From the NCBI GenBank assembly GCA_004519485.1, contig CP038125.1:475711-539710 (forward strand): a stretch of DNA of 64,000 nucleotides. Direction: 5' to 3'. Origin of the DNA: Nannochloropsis oceanica (taxonomy: Eukaryota > Sar > Eustigmatophyceae > Eustigmatales > Monodopsidaceae). A program made the translations under genes and the position numbers. The notes under the pieces were generated by a model that saw only the letters and a list, made by a program, of their open reading frames with translations, did not search any database and was not told where the DNA came from. Positions 55,577-64,000 of the stretch are shown here, in pieces. The stretch's first letter is position 1. Each line of letters begins with the position of its first letter.

Positions 55577-57064
55577 TCAAGACGACTTTACCCCTGCCCA
55601 TTTCCGCATTATGTGTTCTCCGAAAATCGCAGTCCTCCTCTCCCTCTCCCTCCCTCGCTTCTCCCCCCCATCCTCCTCCTCCACCTGCAATAGTGTGTTA
55701 TATGGCTCTCCTACTCTTCTTTCCTCCCTCCCTCCCTCCTGCATGACCGCGTCAAAGGAAGGATAATAAAAGAAGACAAGCGACGTCCGGTGCTGCTCCT
55801 TGGCTAGAATTACCCGGTGCACCGGCGATTGAAAAAATGGCGCCCTGCCCTCCCTGCCCTCCCTCCCGCTTTCCTCCTCTTCCTTGTCTCCCATCCCTCC
55901 CTCTCTTCTCCCTTCCATCCCGCCCAGCACCCGCCTGGAAACCAACGACAAAAAATCACCACAGTTCACAATCAGCGTTCCCGGCGCGGCTCGCACTCCC
56001 ACCCACTCAAACTCCTCCTCCATTCCCTCTCCCCCTCCCTCCTCCTCTTGTTGCCGCTGTAGTCGTCGACGGCGGATCTGCAGCCCTCCCTCCTCCACAT
56101 CTTCCCCCCCTCCCTCCTCCAGAATGATAGTAAACAACCCCCAGTCCGTGTGCGGGCTCGAGCCCACCGCTCGTGAGGGTGGGATGGAGGGCGGGAGGGA
56201 GGAAGAGGGGAAGTAGTGGAATGCTCGCAGGAGGGATATTCTTTCCCCGCCTTTCCCACACACACCTCCGAGCCACTCTTCCTCTTGATAAAGTGCCAAA
56301 GACAACGCGCGAGTCAAAGCCTCACTGAGAATGATCAGGTCTCGAAAGAACGTCATTAACTCCTCCTTCCATCCCTCCCCTCCTCCTCTTCCTCCTCCTC
56401 GGAGGGCCTTGAGGGCGGTGGGAGAGGAAGGCCACACGTTGGGCCCTTCCAAAGGGTTGGAGGAACGTCGCTGGGGCTGTTGTGGCGGCTGCTGCTGCTT
56501 CTCTCCCTTGCTCTTTTCAATACTGCTGTGGGAAGCGACACAACTCTCCCCTTCCTCCTTCCCTTTGTCCTTTACTTTCTCTTCGTCCTTTTCTTCGTAC
56601 CCCAGGCTGAACCCCTCCTTCCATTCACAATACTGAGCTTTGAGACCACTCTCGCCCATCAAGGGGATATAGCCCCTTGAGAAACCGTCGGAATGGACCG
56701 AGGGCAGGGCTTGCTTTTGCTCGAGGGGGAGGGCGAAGAATGAGGAGATGGCGTCCAAGACGGGAGGCTTGGTGGAGACGTCAGAGGAATTGTTGCGTTG
56801 GATTGAGTAAGGAGATGTAGCGCTGTTGATGTTTCTCTGGTCTACTCTTTTCACATCTTCAGCATCGGGATACGCGTTCCTGCTCTCGCGAATCCAACCT
56901 TTGTAGTCGAGGAGAAAGAGACCGTCCGTCTTGCAAGCATGACGCAGCGCCACGACCGTGGCTTGCTTTGCCTCGGTATTTAGTGGTGAAGATGAAGAAT
57001 GGAGGAACGGAAAGAGGTCGATTCGAATCGGTTGCCACGAAGAAGAAGTGGTGGTGGTGGGCAT
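55577..57064 (-). CDS. 2-oxoglutarate/Fe(II) dioxygenase (IPNS/ACO-like)
   Basis: A single open frame of 495 residues, first ATG of the frame. The N-terminal non-haem dioxygenase part has RIDLFPFL, ATVVALRHACKTDGLFLLD and SSFFALPLEQKQALPS. The catalytic core has LLRAFHYFPSS, SSPHTDWGLFTIILEEGG (the HxD of the HxD...H iron triad, about residue 306), APGTLIVNCGDFLSLVS, SPVHRVIL (distal His, about 414) and the 2OG-binding RTSLVFFYYPS. Family members hydroxylate, desaturate or cyclise small molecules; the substrate is unknown. Usual length is about 330; the extra is Lys/Glu/Gln-rich inserts at about residues 180-230 and Gln/Glu/Gly-rich ones at about 330-365 and 380-405. It is intronless, like several genes near this end. 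Confidence 0.9.
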   Translation of the reverse strand: MPTTTTSSSWQPIRIDLFPFLHSSSSPLNTEAKQATVVALRHACKTDGLFLLDYKGWIRESRNAYPDAEDVKRVDQRNINSATSPYSIQRNNSSDVSTKPPVLDAISSFFALPLEQKQALPSVHSDGFSRGYIPLMGESGLKAQYCEWKEGFSLGYEEKDEEKVKDKGKEEGESCVASHSSIEKSKGEKQQQPPQQPQRRSSNPLEGPNVWPSSPTALKALRGGGRGGGEGWKEELMTFFRDLIILSEALTRALSLALYQEEEWLGGVCGKGGERISLLRAFHYFPSSSLPPSIPPSRAVGSSPHTDWGLFTIILEEGGGEDVEEGGLQIRRRRLQRQQEEEGGGEGMEEEFEWVGVRAAPGTLIVNCGDFLSLVSRRVLGGMEGRREGGMGDKEEEESGREGREGRAPFFQSPVHRVILAKEQHRTSLVFFYYPSFDAVMQEGGREERRVGEPYNTLLQVEEEDGGEKRGRERERRTAIFGEHIMRKWAGVKSS

Positions 57065-58849
57065 TTTTAGAGTGTAGAGAAAGGACTGCGTGCGGAAAAG
57101 AAGCTAATGCAAGGGATACGATTGACGGAGCGAGCGATGGGTCTGCGCCGTAAAATGCTACCCTTAGACTATTTCAGTAGCTCCAATCCGGCAGCAATGC
57201 ATGTTTCTATGCTTGGATTAGTGTCAATGAGGATCAGAGTAGTAATGTCGATGAGGATTAGAGTCAATGAGGTTGTTGTAGTGAATTTTTCATCATGTCC
57301 ACTGCCACCTTCATGCCCCACCAAAGCAGCCCCAGCCTTCAATCTCAGACTGCGGGGCATGTCCGAGTCTCACGGCCTTCGTCCATGTCCTCACGCGCCT
57401 TTTCCTTTGGCAAAATATTCCATATCTGCGCCTTTTTAAAACAAGGTAGATGACATCTGAAGATAGGACGATTTTTGGACCTAACACTGACATTCTTACC
57501 TTGCATCTTCCCACCTCTTCCTGCTTTACCTCCCCACCCCCCCTCCTATTCGAATTCCACCCTCCCACACTATTCTACGCAGGGAAAAGGATAGAGGTAC
57601 CACACTCAGCGCCCCTATAATGTACGGTAGCAGTCCTGCTGAATCCTAGGGGTCAAGACAAGCAGAGTCGAAACGACAGAGAAGAGGGGTATGCAAGCCT
57701 CAGTTGTAGCACCTGTACGATCAGCGACAACGACGGACGTAATGGCGCCTACCACTTCGTAAATTTCGGCATGACGATCGAATGTCACGGATTCGAGCAG
57801 GATGATGATCAGTTTGTGGCGGTGATCATCAAAGCAGAAAAGGAGGAGGAGGAAGAGTGGGAGGGGGGTTAACGAAAGAGTCACTGTAGAAAGGCCATCA
57901 GGAAGAGGAGGAGAAAGAGGAGGAGGAGGAGGAGGAGGAGAAGGAGGAGAAGGAAGAAAAGCAAAGGGTAAGAATCAATGTGTTTGAGACCCAGTAGATA
58001 CCGGTGAGAAAGGTGGCCACTTTTTATTTACTGTGGCGCTATTTCTAAGTGTTAGCGGAAGGAGGAAGCAGAAGGTGTGGAGTTGATGCTGAGAGATGTG
58101 TGCTGGATGTTACAGTGTTGTCATTGTCGCTGCTGCTAAAGCAATTAGGAAAGATGGCAGAAACCACCCCCCTTGTGGCCCTTTGCATTACCTCCTTCCT
58201 TGGCTACACGCTCAGCAATGACTTCGCCTTCCTCCTCTCTTTCCTTCTCCAAGAGAGCCTTCCTGGCTTTCTTCCTCCGCTTCGTCCCCACCTCGGACCC
58301 ATGTACTCTATAAGAAAGAAGGATTATAGAGGATAAAAAGAAGAACGGCAGGATGGCAGGCAGCAAGCCCCCAAGGTCGGCAAGCCCTTTGCGTGATCGG
58401 GGCCGAACTCGCCTGTGCTTCACATGGACCATTCATTCGTCGCAGCATCGACATATGCGGATCATTAATTGCTGCAAGGGATCCTTCTTGTCGATAAGGA
58501 GGAGGATGGAGGGAGTGTGGTAAGAGAACTGGGGAGGGAAGTGCGGGGTATGGGAGCGGGGGTGTGACCCAGTGGATGGGAGAAAGAGGAGAGAGGATGT
58601 GAAGGCATCGGTGTCTTTTGAAGGTTTGGAAAGAGATAAAGGCGAGGGAATAAGGGAAGGGAGATAGAGATTGGTTTAGATAGTTGTTATAGTTGTGGTG
58701 TCGGCGGATGGATGGTGGAGCTTCCAGACAAGGGTGTGAAATGACAGATGGGTGAGACATCCAAAAGGTGTGTAAAGAATATGTGAACAAAGTAAATACA
58801 CAAGGCAGCCTGATTGACTTTGATCAGGTCTTGATCGCCCATGCTATTT
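57065..58849. other. long intergenic region; one weak small membrane ORF
   Basis: There is no confident gene in 1.8 kb. A minus-strand frame at 58145-58432 (95 codons) has a hydrophobic segment (GLLPAILPFFFLSSIILLSY) followed by a basic/acidic helical tail (TKRRKKARKALLEKEREEEG). A minus frame at 57615-57884 also starts hydrophobic. Either could be a small membrane protein or an exon, but neither has a family match I recognise. GGGA tracts are nearly absent, and a (GGA)n run lies at 57905-57950. Confidence 0.35.
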
Positions 58850-59305
58850 TCATTTTATTCTATCAACAAAGTGCTCTATAGGCGCAGCCGGTGAATCCCG
58901 CTTACTGTTTGTGCCACCTTTTTCTATTCTGTCCTTCAGCTCAGTCTCCTCCATGCCCTCCTGCTTCCGAATCTCCATACCCTCCTGCTTTCGCAGTCTT
59001 AAACGAATCGGCCCTTGAATATCCTCCTCTGTTTCCACCACCACAACTTGCCCCTTTTGTGTTATGTCGATACGCCCTTCCTTGGCCAAGCGGATGGCCA
59101 CGGCACGCACCCGCGGCATGTACGCTCGCCAGGTCGAAGGGCACAGCAAACGGGGCACCTCTGAGGGACAGATAGTTTTAGTTGTGCCCCGCTTGTCAGT
59201 TAGCGCCAGAATTGTAGCTGAAATCTGGGCATCAGTCGGTCCAGACGAGGAGGAGGAGGACGTATGCTTGTTGGAGGAAGAGTTGGATTTTGTTTTTCTT
59301 GCCAT
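58850..59305 (-). CDS. DUF3253 protein
   Basis: An intronless frame of 151 residues. After a Ser/Lys-rich start, residues about 27-100 read ISATILALTDKRGTTKTICP, SEVPRLLCPSTWRAYMPRVR, AVAIRLAKEGRIDITQKGQV, ending GPIRLRLRK. This is the complete DUF3253 pattern (TICPSEV, W-R-MPxVRAVA, GRIxxTQKGQ, GPIRLR), a small winged-helix-like domain found mostly in bacteria; function is not established. An upstream in-frame ATG (59545) would add 80 residues; the start at 59305 begins the compact protein. The C terminus has a duplicated EGMEIRKQ/EGMEE element. It lies 4.4 kb from the telomere repeats. Its bacterial distribution raises the question of gene transfer. Confidence 0.85.
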   Translation of the reverse strand: MARKTKSNSSSNKHTSSSSSSGPTDAQISATILALTDKRGTTKTICPSEVPRLLCPSTWRAYMPRVRAVAIRLAKEGRIDITQKGQVVVVETEEDIQGPIRLRLRKQEGMEIRKQEGMEETELKDRIEKGGTNSKRDSPAAPIEHFVDRIK

Positions 59306-60373
59306 GCTGTGTGCGTGTTGTGGGGAGGTTATGAAATTTTTACGGTAATCGCATTGCCAGTGAAGAGGGGCAGCGATGCGCCGTCCCAAATTGGCTGCAT
59401 ACAGCAGGTAGAAGTCTTCATTGTCTTCACAGTCGGTTTTGTCGCTCTCAGCATAGCGATTATAGGAGGGCGGCCCATTGAGCATAAAAGGAGATAAAGG
59501 ACAGGAAGGGCAGGAAGGGGGAAGGGGACACAAGGTGATAGACAATCATAGGTCGGAAAAAGGGAAAGCAGGTCGGGCAAGAGGGGGATTAAGGAGATCA
59601 GGAAGATGGTAGATCTCAAGACTACCAATCCTTTTGGCAGAATAAGAAAGCTGCTGCGTGCCCCAGACACGGATGTAAAAAGAAATACATGTCATGTAAA
59701 AAAGCATTTTGCTCGGCTATTCTTCCCCTCCCGTTGTCCATCTGATTTTAGCAAGTATTTTATTTCAACAAGAATAGCAAGGAATCAAAGCCTTCTGATT
59801 CTTCATGGCTTTTTTGTCATGCCATTCGTTACTCTGGGGACCGTTGTCCTTCCTCCATCCCTCTGTAACATATGTAGATTTATTTTATGACGATTTTTTC
59901 TATGACATATTTGTAGATTTATCTAGACTATTTTTCTATCCTTCGAAATTAGGAAACGCCACATCATGCTCCACTGTTTGATGTCTAGCATACAGTCGTA
60001 TTCAAAGTCTCTCTTCTTCCCCGTCTCTTTCCTTTCACACCAGGCTCTCTCCCGACCAGTGAGTAGTGTATCATACAGGCGGTAGGTCGTAAAAATACAC
60101 ATTTATCATATTTGGAAACCGACACACCACACAGCGTTTCCCAGTTTCCTTTCCTCTCCACTACATACATACAAGAATGGAAAGTCTTTTCCTTCTCATC
60201 ATTCCCACCTCTCTTGTCATTTTCGCAGAACCTCCTTTCCGCACACAGCCATCCTTACCACTGCAGGTCTGGATTTTGGCTATGCTAGGTCCCAACAACA
60301 CTCACTTATTTGTTACATTAGACCCTTTGCCAAGGAAAGCAATCTCTAGTCATTGTCCCGTCAACGCCCACAC
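59306..60373. other. intergenic region between tandem minus-strand genes
   Basis: About 1.1 kb, AT-rich from 59600 to 60170. It contains the promoter of the DUF3253 gene and the 3' end of the transporter gene. A + frame of 94 codons (59606-59890) shows no domain. No repeats of note. Confidence 0.45.
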
Positions 60374-63308
60374 TCAGGCCCTCTCCCCTTCCTCCTCTCC
60401 CGACATTTCGCTCCTACTACTTCTATCCAATTCCCCAATCACTCGCTCCCGGGGCATAAGACGCTGGCCACCATGTCCGGGTATCATATGCCCTCCCCCT
60501 CCCCTCCTGCTGCCGTCCAAGCCCCTCATACTCCCGTCCATCTCCAGCGCTCTTGTGCTGGCGTCCAGCCCCCTCCGACTCGCATCCAAACCCCTCATAC
60601 TCCTGTCGAGCTCGTACTCCTCCGTAGCGAAAAAGGAGGGCATCGACAACAACGGCCTCTTCGGCACCGCGGCATGCGCCGCACATGCCAATATTCCCCC
60701 CGCCATCCTTTCGCCCCTGTTCTCCCTCCCTTCCTCCCCCTCCCCTTCACTCTCTTCGTCAAGGCAATACATGTCTTCATGACCCGCCGCCCCCGGCAGT
60801 GGCAACTCTCCCAGTGCGGCCTCGGCACTGTACACCGGTCGGCGCCTCGCCATCCTCCTCCTCCAGGCCCTCCTCATTCTTGCGCGGACGAGGGCGAAGA
60901 CCAACAGCAAGGCCAGCAACAGCCCAGTGAATCCCCACAGTGCCGCCGCCCACGCAAACGCGGATTGGCACGCCGCATCGTCAAGAGAGGCGTCGTCCGT
61001 CCCCCCTGCCGCTCGAGCATTGGCGCTAAGGCAAGACAGGGCGGGGGTGCGAGGGAGGGTGTCGAGGAGGAGGCCTCCCACCAGGGGCCCCAGAGTGTGA
61101 CCACAGGCCCACGTGGTGGTCCTGTGCGGGGGAGAGCGAGGGGTCTCAGAAAGTGAGGTGCACGCGAACATCACGCCGCCAACCCCTTTCCCTACTTTCC
61201 TCGCCGTGCACTTGCCACGTGAGGTTGAACGAAATGAGAATCCTCCTTCTCTCCCTCCCTTCCTCCCTCCCTCCCTCCTCTCTCTTCCTCCCTCCCTCTC
61301 CCCCTCTCTTACCAGACGCTCGCCACAGTGTCCTCCGTCTCCAAAGCCGCCCATCCTAACTTTCTCTGCAGACGCCGGTGGAAGAGCGGGATGAAGGGGA
61401 GGAAGACAAAGGTCTCCGTGATGCCCAACACCACCAACGAAGACACAATGAGCCCCAAGCCCCCTCCATCAGTGCCGGCGCCCGCCGTGGCAGCGACGAA
61501 GTAGGGCGCGAGGGGGGGAAAGGGACCGAGGGCCAGCATCGCGATGGACCAGAGGCCCGCGCAGGAGACGATGACCCTCCATTCCCCGAGGCGGTGGGCC
61601 AGCTCGGCGGCGAAGAAGGCAAAAACGATGTACACGCCCACCTTGAGGGGGTAGGAAAAGAGAGGAGGGAGGAAGAGCAGAAAGGAAGGGAGGGTGGTGT
61701 GAAGACGGAAGGGAAGAGTGGCTCCGGGGGATGCAAAAACTGTCACGCGCGCAAGACTGAACAACCAAGGCCTTCCTTTCCGGCGGCGTGTGCTCGGATT
61801 GTCTATTCCCTACCTCCCTTCCGCCCTCCCGCCCTTTCCCCCCCCTCTCCCTTCTGCCCTCCCGCCCTTCTTCCCCCCTCTCCTTCTTTCTTCACCTGCA
61901 ACGTAAAAAGTAGCCCCGCGATGTAGGCACTCACGCCCGTGGCTGCGACGATGTGCTCGGCCAAAGCCGTGTCCATGAAGGAGAGACCGCCGGAGACGAC
62001 GAGGATGATGGCCATATAGAGGGGGAGGGTGGGGGAGGCGGCAAGAGCCCTGAGGAGCTTGCGGGTGGTGGAGGCGAAAGATTCGTACGGGGTCACGAGA
62101 GGGCGGGGGTGCGTGGGGGAGGGAGGGGCCAGCGGCGAGGGCTGAGGCGCACAGGCTGACGATAGGTTTCGGGCGCCTCTTAAATTTTCGGCTGTCTCGA
62201 CTGCTGCTGCTGCTGCTGCTGCCGCTGCCTCCGCATGACGAACTGTCTGCATCTCCAACTCTACACCGTCACCATCCTGCATGGGCTCGTACCCCTCCTC
62301 GACCCCTACATCGTCCACCTCCTCTCCCTCCTCTTCGCCATCACTCTCGCCCCCGCGGGCCGGGCCCTGACTACTATGCTCGGGCGGCAAGACCCACTGC
62401 GGTCTCGTCCACAGCAGCACCACCATGCACAGCACAGGCAAGGACATGAACACGAAGAGTTCTCTGAAGCCCAGCCGCGCCGAAAGGAAGCCCCCGATCA
62501 AGGGCCCGAGTAGGAAGCCCAGGCTCGAGGCCCCCTCCAGCAGGCCGATGTCCCTCCGCAAGTCGGTCGAGAAGCGCATGAGTAGTGACAAGCCCGACAC
62601 CTCCAGGAAGCCGTTTCCAATCCCTTGAAGCAGCCTGCCGAGGACGAAGCCCGGGATGGAGTCAAGAAAGCCGAAGAGGAGGGTGCCCGCCGTCAAGACG
62701 ACCAGGCCTACTCGCAGGGTGAAGAGGCGAGAAAAGGTGCGCGAAAGCGGGGAGACCATGGGACAGGTGATAAATTGCACAATGGAGGGCATGGAGAAAA
62801 TGACGCCGATCAGCATGCTTGAGGCGTCGAAGTTAGCCTTGACGTACTGTCGGCAGTGGGTATGGGATATATGGGTGCAAATGAATGTGGAAATGAGATG
62901 TGAATGTTGTCTTGACGCCCCTCTCTTTCCCTCTCTGCCCTCAATTCCTTGTTCCCTCCTGTTTTCTCTCCTTTTATTTCATACCAGTGGAAAGTACGGG
63001 CCCAGACAGCTGGTGATGGTGGCGCTCCATGTGATGCTGAACGTGATGAAAAAACGGAGCATGCGTGGGGTTGGCCGCCCGCCCACCAATGACGCTGAGT
63101 GCTGCGCTTCCACTACCTCTCCTGATGAAATTGTTGACGCCACCGGACTGATGATGTCGTCTTGCTGCTTATGCTCCTGCGACAACAGCTGCTTGGTGTC
63201 GTCCTTGCTTAGCTGATGACCGAGGACTACGGGCGGCAGGGCCGACAAGACCGAGTTGCCTACCTCCCCCTCCCCCTCCATCATCGCCGCAAGTTTGTCC
63301 TCCCTCAT
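60374..63308 (-). CDS. MFS transporter (SLC18/DHA1-like), subtelomeric
   Basis: Four exons in phase, 783 residues: 63308-62985, 62846-61896, 61641-61313, 61121-60374; an in-frame ATG at 63479 would add 57. Twelve membrane segments can be counted, six before and six after a central acidic/Ala-rich loop of about 130 residues. Wording of drug/amine antiporters is present: VGLVVLTAGTLLFGFLDSIP, VLGRLLQGIGNGFLEVSGLS, GASSLGFLLGPLIGGFLSAR, YMAIILVVSGGLSFMDTALA, SAYIAGLLFTLQ, CGHTLGPLVGGLLLDTL. The family (SLC18/DHA1) exchanges protons for amines or drugs; substrate unknown. The C-terminal tail of about 170 residues is soluble and contains a repeat of the type MRGLDASRRGLDAS. Transcription runs away from the telomere, and the start codon lies about 0.4 kb from the TTAGGG array. 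Confidence 0.88.
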
Positions 63309-63719
63309 GTGCTCAACGCCTCTACCTGCTCGTTGGAGAAGATGGCGCGGTCCATCATCACTGTCGCCGTGATGCTCCTTCTGAAATAGGCTGGGTCCTG
63401 GCCGCTGCAGGAGCACCACAGCAAAGGGAGGGAAGCAGTCGCATCTGTCTGCGATTGAAATTGTCCTCGTCGTCCTCACTAAAAGGCAGCGTCGTTATGC
63501 CTTTGCTTCTGTACGTGTATGTGTGTAAAATGAATACGTGCTCAAGCCCAAAGTAGGGCTCTCCTTCAAGCAAGGACATGCCGTGAACAGCTTTTTACTT
63601 TCCCATATGAGATGACGACTGATGCTTAAGGTAAGGCTCTCAAGACGACCCCAAAAACCCGAATCAAACTTGGTGCCAAGTTTGATGTAAGATTGGTGTG
63701 GGAGGGAAGCATCTGTTGA
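63309..63719. other. telomere-proximal promoter region with a palindrome
   Basis: All the DNA between the transporter start and the telomere array. It contains an 11-base perfect inverted repeat with a 2-base centre at 63663-63686 (arms atcaaacttgg / ccaagtttgat). No subtelomeric repeat family is visible. Confidence 0.6.
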
Positions 63720-64000
63720 GGGTTAGGGTTAGGGTTAGGGTTAGGGTTAGGGTTAGGGTTAGGGTTAGGGTTAGGGTTAGGGTTAGGGTTAGGGTTAGGG
63801 TTAGGGTTAGGGTTAGGGTTAGGGTTAGGGTTAGGGTTAGGGTTAGGGTTAGGGTTAGGGTTAGGGTTAGGTTAGGGTTAGGGTTAGGGTTAGGGTTAGG
63901 GTTAGGGTTAGGGTTAGGGTTAGGGTTAGGGTTAGGTTAGGGTTAGGGTTAGGGTTAGGGTTAGGGTTAGGTTAGGGTTAGGGTTAGGTTAGGGTTAGGG
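63720..64000 (+). repeat. telomere repeat array (TTAGGG)n
   Basis: About 47 units of ttaggg run without a break to the end of the window. The G-rich strand points 5'-to-3' toward the right edge, as expected for a right chromosome end. Four units near 63868, 63934, 63970 and 63988 are ttagg (one G short), all in the outer half. Confidence 0.98.

Noticed and set aside
57000-57025. tRNA-like T-arm gattcgaatcggttg
   Set aside because: It lies inside the 2OG oxygenase coding frame and has no accompanying cloverleaf.
60177-61156. + strand frames of 201 and 267 codons under the transporter tail
   Set aside because: They are antisense to the transporter's last exon, whose minus frame has membrane segments and a phase-consistent junction.
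63698-63940. An 80-codon frame of RVRVRV
   Set aside because: It is a translation of telomere repeats.

Overview
This 64 kb window is nuclear DNA of a eukaryotic alga, and its right edge is a chromosome end. Four observations support this. (1) Almost every gene is broken by GT-AG introns, and every model below was checked for reading-phase continuity across its exons. (2) Several proteins start with a signal peptide followed by an AAF/SAF-type motif, the bipartite plastid pre-sequence of stramenopiles with red-derived plastids. (3) The last 281 bases are a (TTAGGG)n telomere in the orientation of a right-hand chromosome end. (4) Introns are filled with (GGGA)n/(TCCC)n tracts. I infer a eustigmatophyte of the Nannochloropsis/Microchloropsis kind; the organism is an inference, not a match to a database.

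Layout, left to right: tail of a gene (1-66, weak); TOG/HEAT-repeat protein (+); mitochondrial PDK/BCKDK-family kinase (-, 16 exons); small secreted protein (+); mitochondrial acyl-CoA synthetase (-); JMJD7-like JmjC oxygenase (+); three-RRM SR splicing factor (-); plastid-targeted unknown protein (+); 1664-residue PEHE-domain protein (-); SNM1/PSO2 DNA crosslink-repair nuclease (+); thylakoid-lumen-type protein (+); membrane RBR ubiquitin ligase (-); nucleotide-sugar transporter (-); plastid two-domain glyoxalase-like protein (+); DDT/WHIM chromatin protein (+); class II aldolase/adducin protein (+); 2-oxoglutarate/Fe(II) oxygenase (-); DUF3253 protein (-); MFS transporter (-); telomere. Strands alternate, so most neighbours are head-to-head over short shared promoter regions or tail-to-tail. 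There is no operon logic; these are mostly independent housekeeping genes.

The unusual biology is in the introns. Most carry a purine (GGGA)n tract just after the donor and the complementary (TCCC)n tract just before the acceptor, so the two intron ends could pair. Fragments of exons with their splice sites have been copied locally into introns at least three times: inverted in the acyl-CoA synthetase gene, direct with a premature stop in the JMJD7 gene, and direct and in frame in the glyoxalase gene. A 24-copy, perfectly uniform 31-bp minisatellite sits against a 3' splice site in the kinase gene. A 62-bp duplication at the start of the acyl-CoA synthetase gene creates an overlapping upstream ORF. 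From about 53 kb to the telomere the GGGA tracts become rare and genes have few introns.
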